Below, piece after piece: positions 46,832 to 57,595 of a stretch of 64,000 nt of DNA. Below the pieces are notes generated by a model. The model was not told where the DNA came from. It ran no database searches and saw nothing but the letters and a program-made list of their open reading frames with translations. The position numbers were made by a program, and so were the translations under genes. The stretch covers positions 620,001 to 684,000 of the forward strand of contig JARCOQ010000015.1 in NCBI GenBank assembly GCA_029207755.1, read 5' to 3'. The DNA comes from Chamaea fasciata (taxonomy: Eukaryota; Chordata; Aves; Passeriformes; Sylviidae). Each line of letters begins with the position of its first letter. The stretch's first letter is position 1.

Positions 46832-49408
46832 TGCCCTGTCCTTCCAGACTGGGAGCCCTGGGTGTGCTGTCCTTCTAGACTGGGAGCCCTGGGTGTCCTG
46901 TCCTGTCCTTCCAGACTGGGAGCCCTGGATGTCCTGTCCTTCCAGACTGGGAGCCCTGGATGTCCTGTCCTGTCCTTCCAGACTGGGAGCCCTGGGTGTC
47001 CTGTCCTTCCAGACTGGGAGCCCTGGGTGTGCTGTCCTTCCAGACTGGGAGCCCTGGGTGTCCTGTCCTGTCCTTCCAGACTGGGAGCCCTGGGTGTCCT
47101 GTCCTGTCCTTCCAGACTGGGAGCCCTGGATGTCCTGTCCTGTCCTTCCAGACTGGGAGCCCTGGGTGTGCTGTCCTTCCAGACTGGGAGCCCTGGGTGT
47201 GCTGTCCTTCCAGACTGGGAGCCCTGGGTGTCCTGTCCTGTCCTTCCAGACTGGGAGCCCTGGGTGTGCTGTCCTGTCCTTCCAGACTGGGAGCCCTGGG
47301 TGTCCTGTCCTTCCAGACTGGGAGCCCTGGGTGTCCTGTCCTTCCAGACTGGGAGCCCTGGGTGTCCTGTCCTGTCCTTCCAGACTGGGAGCCCTGGGTG
47401 TGCTGTCCTGTCCTTCCAGACTGGGAGCCCTGGGTGTCCTGTCCTTCCAGACTGGGAGCCCTGGGTGTCCTGTCCTTCCAGACTGGGAGCCCTGGGTGTG
47501 CTGTCCTTCCAGACTGGGAGCCCTGGGTGTCCTGTCCTGTCCTTCCAGACTGGGAGCCCTGGGTGTCCTGTCCTTCCAGACTGGGAGCCCTGGGTGTGCT
47601 GTCCTTCCAGACTGGGAGCCCTGGGTGTCCTGTCCTGTCCTTCCAGACTGGGAGCCCTGGGTGTCCTGTCCTTCCAGACTGGGAGCCCTGGGTGTGCTGT
47701 CCTTCCAGACTGGGAGCCCTGGGTGTCCTGTCCTTCCAGACTGGGAGCCCTGGGTGTCCTGTCCTTCCAGACTGGGAGCCCTGGGTGTCCTGTCCTGTCC
47801 TTCCAGACTGGGAGCCCTGGGTGTCCTGTCCTTCCAGACTGGGAGCCCTGGGTGTGCTGTCCTTCCAGACTGGGAGCCCTGGGTGTCCTGTCCTGTCCTT
47901 CCAGACTGGGAGCCCTGGGTGTGCTGTCCTTCCAGACTGGGAGCCCTGGGTGTCCTGTCCTGTCCTTCCAGACTGGGAGCCCTGGGTGTCCTGTCCTTCC
48001 AGACTGGGAGCACTGGGTGTGCTGTCCTTCCAGACTGGGAGCCCTGGGTGTGCTGTCCTTCCAGACTGGGAGCCCTGGGTGTCCTGTCCTGTCCTTCCAG
48101 ACTGGAGCACTGGGTGTGCTGTCCTTCCAGACTGGGAGCCCTGGGTGTGCTGTCCTGTCCTTCCAGACTGGGAGCCCTGGGTGTCCTGTCCTTCCAGACT
48201 GGGAGCCCTGGGTGTGCTGTCCTTCCAGACTGGGAGCCCTGGGTGTCCTGTCCTGTCCTTCCAGACTGGGAGCACTGGGTGTGCTGTCCTTCCAGACTGG
48301 AGCACTGGGTGTGCTGTCCTTCCAGACTGGGAGCCCTGGGTGTCCTGTCCTGTCCTTCCAGACTGGGAGCCCTGGGTGTGCTGTCCTTCCAGACTGGGAG
48401 CCCTGGGTGTCCTGTCCTGTCCTTCCAGACTGGGAGCACTGGGTGTGCTGTCCTTCCAGACTGGGAGCCCTGGGTGTGCTGTCCTGTCCTTCCAGACTGG
48501 GAGCCCTGGGTGTCCTGTCCTTCCAGACTGGGAGCCCTGGGTGTCCTGTCCTGTCCTTCCAGACTGGGAGCCCTGGGTGTGCTGTCCTTCCAGACTGGGA
48601 GCCCTGGGTGTCCTGTCCTGTCCTTCCAGACTGGGACCCCTGGGTGTCCTGTCCTTCCAGACTGGGAGCCCTGGGTGTGCTGTCCTTCCAGACTGGGAGC
48701 CCTGGGTGTCCTGTCCTGTCCTTCCAGACTGGGAGCCCTGGGTGTGCTGTCCTTCCAGACTGGGAGCCCTGGGTGTCCTGTCCTTCCAGACTGGGAGCCC
48801 TGGGTGTCCTGTCCTGTCCTTCCAGACTGGGAGCCCTGGGTGTCCTGTCCTTCCAGACTGGGAGCCCTGGGTGTGCTGTCCTTCCAGACTGGGAGCCCTG
48901 GGTGTCCTGTCCTTCCAGACTGGGAGCCCTGGGTGTGCTGTCCTTCCAGACTGGGAGCCCTGGGTGTGCTGTCCTTCCAGACTGGGAGCCCTGGGTGTGC
49001 TGTCCTTCCAGACTGGGAGCCCTGGGTGTGCTGTCCTTCCAGACTGGAGCCCTGGGTGTGCTGTCCTTCCAGACTGGGAGCCCTGGGTGTGCTGTCCTTC
49101 CAGACTGGAGCACTGGGTGTGCTGTCCTTCCAGACTGGGAGCCCTGGGTGTCCTGTCCTGTCCTTCCAGACTGGGAGCACTGGGTGTGCTGTCCTTCCAG
49201 ACTGGGAGCCCTGGGTGTGCTGTCCTTCCAGACTGGGAGCCCTGGGTGTGCTGTCCTTCCAGACTGGGAGCCCTGGGTGTGCTGTCCTTCCAGACTGGAG
49301 CACTGGGTGTCCTGTCCTGTCCTTCCAGACTGGGAGCCCTGGGTGTGCTGTCCTTCCAGACTGGGAGCCCTGGGTGTGCTGTCCTTCCAGACTGGGAGCC
49401 CTGGGCAC
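46832..49408. repeat. large 31/36-bp minisatellite
   Basis: About 75-80 head-to-tail units with the core CTTCCAGACTGGGAGCCCTG followed by GGTGTGCTGTC or GGTGTCCTGTC. The base period is 31 bp (GGGTGTGC at 48962 and 48993); many units have an extra CTGTC, giving 36 bp. Rarer changes are GGAGCAC for GGAGCCC, loss of one G in ACTGGAG, and GGATGTCC near the left end. The core lacks stops in most frames, so frames of 850-940 codons run through it on both strands. There is no gene here. Confidence 0.98.
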
Positions 49409-49980
49409 CACTGGAGCTCCCTGCAGTGGGAATCAAGTGGGAACGACACCCGAAGGCACCTGAACCCCCTGCCATGGATCCTCCCTTTTTTGCCTTTTCC
49501 TTTGTGCCTTTATGAGAGGGAATCCATGCTCAATTCCTGTCCCAAAGGCAGCTGGGATGGTTTGAACGGTGATCCCAAATAATCCCTTTTATCACCCATG
49601 GAATCAGACATTTGTGTAGGGCTGCAACTCTAACAGGGCTCCGGCGGCAACTATGACATCGTTTCACAAATGCTCTGAATTATTCAGTGTAAAAAGGCCC
49701 CTAATTATCTTAGTTGCCGAATGAGTCAGTGCACTGAAGGCACCTGGCATGGGGAGTGAGCCGGGCCCTGCCGGGAAGGGGATGGCAGGCCGAGGGGATG
49801 CAGCGCTCCAAAGCCTTGGCCCGAGGAAAGCTTTGTTGTCTGAGGTTTGTTTCTCTTCAGCATTTCTATTTTCGAGAGTTGTTTGGACACCAGAGGACGG
49901 TTATTTTTAGACCCATTTAGAGCGTGCTTTTGTGCGGCTCCCGTTTCCCAGCTCCATTAAGGAGCTTTCCGGGGAAGCCG
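49409..49980. other. unique DNA with possible conserved block
   Basis: The segment 49600-49760 is repeat-free (CCTAATTATCTTAGTTGCCG, and an AP-1-type ATGAGTCAG near 49720) and may be a conserved non-coding element. No gene supported. Confidence 0.35.
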
Positions 49981-50336
49981 CTGTGTCCTGGGGCTCCCTG
50001 AGGATGCTCCAGGAGCCGGGGTGCGCCCGCAGAGCTGCGGGAGGAGCGGGGACCGGCCCGGAGTCACGGCTGTGCCCTGGGGCTCCCTAAGGATGCTCCA
50101 GGAGCCGGGGTGCGCCCGCAGAGCTGCGGGAGGAGCGGGGACCGGCCCGGAGTCACGGCTGTGCCCTGGGGCTCCCTGAGGATGCTCCAGGAGCCGGAGC
50201 GTGTGTGCAGAGCTGCGGGAGGAGCGGGGACCGGCCCGGAGTCACGGCTGTGCCCTGGGGCTCCCTGAGGATGCTCCAGGAGCCGGGGTGCGCCCGCAGA
50301 GCTGCGGGAGGAGCGGGGACCGGCCCGGAGTCACAG
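49981..50336. repeat. four copies of an 89-bp CpG-rich repeat
   Basis: Four near-identical tandem copies starting at 49981, 50070, 50159 and 50248, each with CTGGGGCTCCCTGAGGATGC, TCCAGGAGCCGGGGTGCGCC and GAGGAGCGGGGACCGGCCCG. The third copy has GAGCGTGTGTGC instead of GGGTGCGCCCGC, and the second has TAAGG for TGAGG. The unit is CpG-rich, so the array forms a small CpG island. No gene assigned. Confidence 0.96.
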
Positions 50337-50404
50337 CTCGGTGTGCTCAGGGTCCGTGCTGGTGGCACCGGGGCTGCGCTGCGGGCACCTGGGGCGGGGG
50401 GCTG

Positions 50405-50570
50405 TCCGCTGCATGCACACAGAGATAGTTCTAGGTGTTCTGTTCTACAGCAGATAGCTCTGGCTGTCCAATAGCAGATAGCTCTATCTGTTCTATAGCA
50501 TACAGCTCTATCTACCTGTTATATAGCACCTATCTCTGTCCTATAGCGCATGGCTCTGTCTGTTCTAGCT
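50405..50570. repeat. imperfect ~27-bp AGATAGCTCT repeat
   Basis: Five to six degenerate copies around GCAGATAGCTCTATCTGTTC and TATAGCA, with irregular spacing. AGATAGCTCTATCT is itself close to a palindrome. Sequence to the right (to about 50720) is AT-rich and ends with GGCATTAAAACCCCTCTG. It could be a worn retroviral LTR-type fragment, but I do not recognise the family. Confidence 0.6.
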
Positions 50571-52285
50571 AAGAATGCATAGCAAGCTTACAGCATGTTC
50601 ATTGTTATCTTCCTTTGCAAAAGGCAACGCCACCAAACTTTAAACTTTAGATCTTAAGGCTTCTGTTCCTAGCTAATACGGGCATTAAAACCCCTCTGTT
50701 TATTTAAAGCTTGCATTTCTACTTCACGTCTGGGTGGATTTTGTGTATTTTGGTTTGTCTGGAAGTTCTAATTCAGTTCTCACGTCTCTGGGCACTCCTG
50801 GGCCTGTGTGGGGCTGGCCCAGCCCGGGGACCAAAGCCCTGCCGGCTCACGGCGCCTGGGCGTTTGTGCTCTGCTCGGCTGCTCACGGGGAACTGCCTGA
50901 GGAAAAATCGCTTTGAGGCATATGGAGGGAATATTTTGAATGTGACATATGTCCCAACGCAATTCTTGTTTTAAAAAGAAAAAAAAAGAAAAAGGACTTT
51001 TGAATGAAGTCACCATAAGCAGAGTATTTTCAGATGTTCAAGCCAAATCGAGCTAGAATTTGGTTATTTTTCCTCAGGGAAGTGAATTCAATTTTAGATG
51101 AATTCAAAGCATTAGTTGCCTACATTTTAATCACAAAGGCTCCTGCAGGCACAGGATGAGCCTGGCTGGGAACACCCCCTCCAGCTGGGCAGGTAAAGGT
51201 ATTTCCCACCCTGCAGAGGGCAGGGGCAGACTCGGGGGACAGGAAACCTGAGCAAACACAGCTGCTTCAGGAGGAGGTTTTGGCAGATCCATTTTTCAAA
51301 ATAAAAGTGAAAATATATAAACCAACTCGGCAAAACACAACCGGCTGTGAAGATTATCGGGCAGACAGGAGGAAAACGGACTTTCTCCAACAATAATTAA
51401 GAAGCAAAATGCGAACACCAGAGGAGCCAGGGGTTTGGGAACATGATGAATGTGGGAATTAATGGACTCTGGGCGGTGTTTTGCCTTTTCCTGCCTGAGA
51501 AGCATCAGCACGGAGAGCCGTGAGTGTGCGGCTGCCTGTGCTGAATGCTAACTCCTGGTACCGGGGGGATCGGCAGGGGCTGGATGTTCCCCGGGATGAG
51601 GAGGGTCACACCGGGGTGGCAGGAGGGAGTTCAGCTCCTGCCTGGTTGCAGTGTGACATTTAGCTGGCTCTTGCATTTGCTGGGCTTTTTGTTGCAAGCC
51701 TCTTATGTTGTTTTCTTTTTTATTTTTTTCCTTTGGCTTTTCAGCAATTTTTTAAAGTGCTAATTAGAGAATTAGGAACACTCACCTCCCACACATCAAT
51801 TTGTCATGTTCTGCTTTGCCACAGTAATTCCAATAAAGGATTCTGTAATCTCCCTGCGATGCAGAATCAGTTTAACACAGACACACCTAAAGCAGAAACG
51901 TGTTATTTCATTACAAAGACACAACTGGAAATGCGAAAACACGAGCGAGTCGTGCACAAGAGCTTGTTTACAAGTGGAAACACCTTCCTGCAGCTGTCCA
52001 GAAACGGGGATTTTCTCGGGAAGGGTTAATTCGTGTGCCGGGCAGTCTGTGCGGGCGGGAGGGAGCCGTGTCCCCCAGGCTGGGGCCGCCTCAGTGTCAG
52101 AGGTTTTCTGGTCTCTAAATCTGTGTCCATTGACTTTGGAGGTGATTCCAGCAGCGCGACGTGGCGGCATCTTCCCTGGCAGCTGTCTGTGCAGTGACAC
52201 ACAGATCCAGGGAGCAGCACGGGCTGAGAGAGGCACAAACGTGCTCCACCCTTTGCTCGGTCTTCCTGTTCTGTGTCAGACTTTT
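50571..52285. other. unique DNA, no gene seen
   Basis: Mixed composition with an A-rich tract at 50975-50996. No mobile element or gene recognised. Confidence 0.4.
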
Positions 52286-52760
52286 AATATAATTTAATTT
52301 TGCCATTAGTTTCTAAAACCTGTCGCGTCTGAAATCCCACATATTAAGGAGGCCTGTTTAATGATGATATATCCAATCTTTTCTCCCGTTGTGATATTAA
52401 TTCTTGAGAATGAAAATTAAAAAGAAGCAATGAATGTTATTTCAGTGAATTTACTGGAAGCAATTAAACCACAAACACGTTTTTTATGACTGCAGAGTGT
52501 AGCCAGTATTAGGAAACATAATTTTTTTTCCCTCTGCTGACTATATTTTCCCCTTCAAGCAGAAGCTGAACCTATCTATAGAAATGATGGTCTTTTTCAG
52601 AATTTTTTCCTCATCTAATTGAGTATTGCTTTTGTACTTGTATCTTGCGCAATGTTAAATCCCGTCCTCTGAGCCAGAAAATCTTCTGAGGGTGTGAAGG
52701 TCATTAATTTTAATTCAATGGAACTTTTTTACACTTGCTAGAAAATGAGGATAAGTCTCA
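52286..52760. other. candidate conserved non-coding element
   Basis: A repeat-free AT-rich block: AATATAATTTAATTTTGCCA, TTAAGGAGGCCTGTTTAATG, GTGATATTAATTCTTGAGAA and GGAAGCAATTAAACCACAAA. It has the look of conserved developmental enhancer DNA and lies directly left of a CR1 copy. Untested. Confidence 0.35.
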
Positions 52761-52851
52761 ATGAGTTTCCTTGAATAAACAGAGCAAATTAAAATTTGTA
52801 GTACGGCCCAGACCAGATGAGAATCCTCTCATTGAATGGCAGTTAATGGGC

Positions 52852-53178
52852 AAGGGGGACCCGCCCGGGATGGGCTGAGGGCTGCAGAGCCACAAAACCT
52901 CCTGCTGACAGAGCGGCACTGGGGAGAGACCCAGAGCTGGGCTGGGACAGCTGGGAATGTTCCCCTGGAGAGGAGAAGCTCCAGGGAGAGCTCCGAGCCC
53001 CTGCCAGGGCCTGAAGGGGCTCCAGGAGAGCTGCAGAGGGACCGGGGACACGGGATGGAGGGACAGGACACAGGGAATGGCTTCCCACTGCCCCGGGCAG
53101 GGCTGGATGGGAGATTGGGCAGGAATTCCTGGCTGGGAGGGCGGGCAGGCCCTGGCACAGGGTGCCCAGAGAAACTGA
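52852..53178 (+). mobile_element. CR1 LINE 3' region fragment
   Basis: TTCCCCTGGAGAGGAGAAGC, TCCAGGGAGAGCTCCGAGCC, CCTGCCAGGGCCTGAAGGGG, GACAGGACACAGGGAATGGC, GATTGGGCAGGAATTCCTGG and GGCCCTGGCACAGGGTGCCC follow a well-known avian CR1 segment in sense orientation. The true 3' end is missing. Non-coding; the 125-codon + frame across it is incidental. Confidence 0.9.
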
Positions 53179-53284
53179 AAAGCTCCAGCACGAATTTATT
53201 CACAGGGGTTTGAACCGTTTCCCTCCAGAGCAGCACACGCTGTTTTCTCTCCAGATGCTGGGCTGTGTTTTGTGGATCAGCGAC

Positions 53285-53645
53285 TCCTTCCCAGGGCTGC
53301 TGCTGGAGATGCTGAGGGGATGTTGGGGGGCTGGGATGGTGCTGGAGTGTGGGGAGATGCTGGGGGATGCTGCTGGGGATGCTGAGGGGATGTTGGGGGG
53401 CTGGGATGGTGCTGGAGCGTGGGAAGATGCTGGGGGATGCTGCTGGGGATGCTGAGGGCTGGGATGATGCTGGGGGGGATGCTGGAGTGTGGGGAGATGC
53501 TGGGGGATGATGCTGGGGGCTGGGATGGTGCTGGGGGGGATGCTGGAGCGTGGGGAGGTGCTGGGGGGGATGCTGGAGCGTGGGGAGATGCTGGGGGATG
53601 ATGCTGGGGGCTGGGATGGTGCTGGGGGGGATGCTGGGGGATGCT
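53285..53645. repeat. G-rich minisatellite, 70-bp and shorter units
   Basis: Words GGGGAGATGCTGGGGGATGC, TGGGGGGCTGGGATGGTGCT and GGAGCGTGG recur. A 70-bp period is seen from CTGAGGGGA at 53312 and 53382; to the right the units shorten and mix. The + strand is nearly C-poor and rich in G runs. Frames of about 60-100 codons in it are artefacts. Confidence 0.93.
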
Positions 53646-53825
53646 CAGCTCTCCCCTCGGTCCCTCGCCCAGCGCTGAAGCCTCTCTCTTTCTCGGGATA
53701 ACCCCAAGGGTCCTGCCGCCCCCGCTGTTGGTGCCCTCCGCCGTTCCAAGGCTGACTTCTCTGCTAATGGATCCTCTTACACCTCCTCTGTCCGCGGAGC
53801 GGTTTGATGGCTGTGAAAAGCAAAG
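53646..53825. other. unique DNA, no gene seen
   Basis: Short GC-rich spacer between the G-rich array and the next block. No gene recognised. Confidence 0.4.
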
Positions 53826-54270
53826 CAGTTAAATATCCGGGATTGGATTAGCACTACAGGGGCCGCCTTCCAGTAAAGGCCGCGTCTCCTTTGCCAAGGA
53901 TCCTTTTACTCCAGACTGGCACCGAGCAGCTCCTCTAAGTAGTTCCTTTGCACTTTGGCATCTCTGGTTTATTTGATTAATAATACACCGGGCTGCATGC
54001 AACTTTTTGCCCACTGGGAATTCTGAAATATCCTCCGTATGGGAAGATTTTCCAGCAGTGTCCTGGAAGCAGTCGCTCTCGCCTCCCAGCGTGGGGACAG
54101 GCAGAAGATGCTCTGCCAAAAATGAAAGGATGAAGTCTGCTGGTCGCTTGAGTTCAGCCTGTTTAGCTTTGAAAAATGTAGTTCAGTGTTTCCGGGTGAG
54201 GTTTGATATTCTCTGCAAAAGAAACAAGATGCTACGACTGCAATAGCTCAATGTCATCATGGAATTTTTT
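53826..54270. other. candidate conserved non-coding element
   Basis: Non-repetitive sequence with TATTTGATTAATAATACACC, GGGCTGCATGCAACTTTTTG and AAATATCCGGGATTGGATTA. Both ends change into sequence of a different texture. It could be an enhancer. The call rests on appearance only. Confidence 0.3.
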
Positions 54271-56720
54271 AGTAATGACGCTGCTATTCCTGGAAAATAA
54301 ATGGAGCCCTCAGCACCTTTGCTGTGGGTGACATCGGAGCAACATCTGTAATTCTGCACCTCCTCGGGCGTCGTTTGGGAACTGCTGAACCAGCTCCCGG
54401 CAAAAGCAGCCTTGGATCAGCAGCTTGATATTTATATCCTGGCTGGGAGCGTGTGTTCGCTGGGCTCGTTTGTCTCTGCAGAACAATAGCTGTAGTACAT
54501 GAAAATACATCTTCCACCCTTCTCCTCGGGCCCGGAGCTGGTGTCACCTGAGCCGCCCGTCCTGCTGCCATCTCCCCTTTCAGGGCGCCGCCTCCTTCTG
54601 CAATTAATTGTCTTTTTTTTGTCCTTAAGATGGAGGAAAAAGAAAGGATTGTGTGGTTTCAGCTGAGCCCAAGGCTGGGCGGCTCCTCTGCAGCCTGGGC
54701 TCCCCCAGGGCGGGGATGAGCTCCGGGAGGGGCAGAGGGCACTGCCCACCCCGGCGGCAGCAGAGGGGTGGGAGATGCCCACAGACCCAAACGCTCCACC
54801 ACACGCTGACCCTCGGCTTTGGTCGGCCTTCAGAGGGTCCGAATTGACTCCTTCAGTACAACCAAATTTAAAAATAATTACACTGTAAGTCTGGCGAATC
54901 CAAACTATCATCTGGAACTGCCAAAGCAAACTGGTTTCAGTTTGTGAAAGATTTTTGTAATGTTAATTTAGTAAATATTTTGATCAACTTCAGTTTGATT
55001 GATTTGATTTATTGGTTTGTGTTTTTTTGGTGTTTTTGTTTTTATTTTTTGGGGGGTTTTTTGACACAGAAAGGGATGAAAAGTTTCAGCTCAGTTGTTC
55101 ACTGAGTTCCAGCTAGGCTTTAACAGCTTAGTGCCAGAGATCTGTAAACACGTCCAAACATTTCACTTGCAGCAGGTAAACTTTAGAATTTATTCTCATA
55201 GTTATAAAATAGTTGGTTGACTGGAAACCAATTATGTTGTGTTAGTCTGGTTTTTGTCTGGCTTTAACTTGACCCACTGAGCAATTGATTTGCGGTGTGA
55301 AGTCTCTCTTTGTCTGGCAGGAGAACAACATTTGCTCCACAGCAGGACTCAGCTGTCAATAATCAGCAATTACGGAATTTTTGAAATGCAGATTTGTTTC
55401 TCTGTAACTGAAATAATTTTTAACCAGAGTGGTTTAAAATACCAGGAGGGAAAATTTTAAAACGGCAAAAATGGGAGAAATCAATTTTTGCCGGGTGACT
55501 CCTGAGTTTTGGCCAAGGTGGAGGGAGATCTGCTGGGACCTTTGATTAAACAGATTCAGCTTCAGGGAAAGTGAACTGTGAGGGGTAAAATGAGCTCACA
55601 GGATAAATAAGTGTATTCCTGTAAAGGTGGAACCGTCAAAGCTGTCAGACAAAATGTGAACACAAGGATTGCCCCAAAACCAGACAGAGCAAAGCTGGGA
55701 AGGCTTTTTCCCTCCAGGATTTTGTGGTTTGGGGTTTCTGAGCCGGGTTTTTGGGTGAGCAGCTGCTGCCTCAGGTGCCGAGGGGGTGCCTTCCCTCAGG
55801 GCAGCTCTCACTGCACAGGGCTCTTGGGTGGCTTTGGAAATCACGGGAAGGTGAAAGGATTTTGGAAAGGGATCACCAGGGAGGTCAAACAGTTGGTGTT
55901 ATGCAAAATGAGGCTCTTTCTGCAGGGGTTCCACCTGGTGTGCTTTAAGGTGTCGTCCAATCCCTTCCCCTTAATTCTGACTTAATGAAGTCATTAATTT
56001 CCTTTAAGTATTTAGATGTGCAGAATGGGTTGCAGAAACCTGGGTGCAGCCTTTCCAATATTGTTTGAAGATGGATTACAGGGTTTTGGCCTCTTAAAAA
56101 CGCTTCTGTAGATTTGAGCAGATTCATTCTTGGCATGACTCTATTAACTTACAAGTGTTATTATCGAGAGCACCAAAATGCCAGCAAGCTGTGGGTGACA
56201 ACGAGCCAGGGACGTACAACAGAAATGATTAAGGAGCTTGAGGAACTTAGAGGGAAAGATTAAAAGAACAAAATGTTTAAATTGGATAAACAGCAACAGT
56301 GGCTGTGATAATCAGCTGCTGGTGTGTGAGGGGTGCAAGTGCCAAGAGCGTAATTTTAAAAGGGATTTAGCTACAAGTGGGATAAACTCTGAGATGCGGA
56401 TGAGACTTTTTTACTATTTGGAGCTGTTAGAGAGCAGGGCCAGCTGGGAGCACGGCGTGAGGGTGGGTGCACGAGTGGGGTGCCCCGGCGTTGGATCCCT
56501 CCTGCAGTGCCCTGGCACTGCTCCTGCCACAGGAGCTCCTGTGCCGGCCGCTCCTCAGGGAGGTTCCTCTGCTGGTTGTTTGCCCCGCGCAGGGAGGGAT
56601 CAGCACATTCCCTACGGCCACGCTCGGCCTGGGGAGCGAGGCTGTGTCCAGTGTGGGGCTTCCCTTGGTGGTGTGGGGCTCAGGGCTCAGTGTGCCGGCG
56701 GTCCTGAGCCCAGCCGAGCT
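54271..56720. other. unique DNA, no gene seen
   Basis: AT-rich with a T/G-rich tract at 55017-55065. The segment 54850-55460 is repeat-free and AT-rich. No supported gene; the + frame from 56467 owes its length to the 57-bp array. Confidence 0.4.
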
Positions 56721-56723
56721 CGG

Positions 56724-57595
56724 GTCTGACATGCAGGGTGGGCTCAGGGTGGACTCAGTGTCCCGGTGGTCCCATCCCGTGTCTCACATGCAGGGTGGGC
56801 TCAGTGTCCCGGTGGTCCCATCCCGTGTCTCACATGCAGGGTGGGCTCAGGGTGGGCTCAGTGTCCCGGTGGTCCCATCCCGTGTCTCACATGCAGGGTG
56901 GGCTCAGGGTGGGCTCAGTGTCCCGGTGGTCCCATCCCGTGTCTCACATGCAGGGTGGGCTCAGGGTGGGCTCAGTGTCCCGGTGGTCCCATCCCGTGTC
57001 TCACATGCAGGGTGGGCTCAGGGTGGGCTCAGTGTCCCGGTGGTCCCATCCCGTGTCTCACATGCAGGGTGGGCTCAGGGTGGGCTCAGTGTCCCGGTGG
57101 TCCCATCCCGTGTCTCACATGCAGGGTGGGCTCAGGGTGGGCTCAGTGTCCCGGTGGTCCCATCCCGTGTCTCACATGCAGGGTGGGCTCAGGGTGGGCT
57201 CAGTGTCCCGGTGGTCCCATCCCGTGTCTCACATGCAGGGTGGGCTCAGGGTGGGCTCAGTGTCCCAGTGGTCCCCAGCCCATCCCGTGTCTCACATGCA
57301 GGGTGGGCTCAGGGTGGGCTCAGTGTCCCGGTGGTCCCATCCCGTGTCTCACATGCAGGGTGGGCTCAGGGTGGGCTCAGTGTCCCGGTGGTCCCATCCC
57401 GTGTCTCACATGCAGGGTGGGCTCAGGGTGGGCTCAGTGTCCCGGTGGTCCCATCCCGTGTCTCACATGCAGGGTGGGCTCAGGGTGGGCTCAGTGTCCC
57501 AGTGGTCCCCAGCCCATCCCGTGTCTCACATGCAGGGTGGGCTCAGGGTGGGCTCAGTGTCCCGGTGGTCCCCAGCCCAGCCCAGCCCGTGTCTC
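56724..57595. repeat. 57-bp minisatellite array
   Basis: About 15 tandem copies of a 57-bp unit: GTGTCCCGGTGGTCCCATCC, CGTGTCTCACATGCAGGGTG, GGCTCAGGGTGGGCTCA. Each full unit has an internal 11-bp doublet (GGTGGGCTCAG twice); the first unit or two lack the second half. Units with a 6-bp insertion (TGGTCCCCAGCCCATC, also with CCCAGTGG) recur 234 bp apart (57261 and 57495), a four-unit higher-order step. Open frames of 300-400 codons follow from the multiple-of-three period. Confidence 0.97.

Noticed and set aside
46727..49582. Proteins of 850-940 residues on both strands
   Set aside because: All frames are stop-free because of the 31/36-bp repeat. The peptides are low-complexity and mutually overlapping, with no domain or splice structure.
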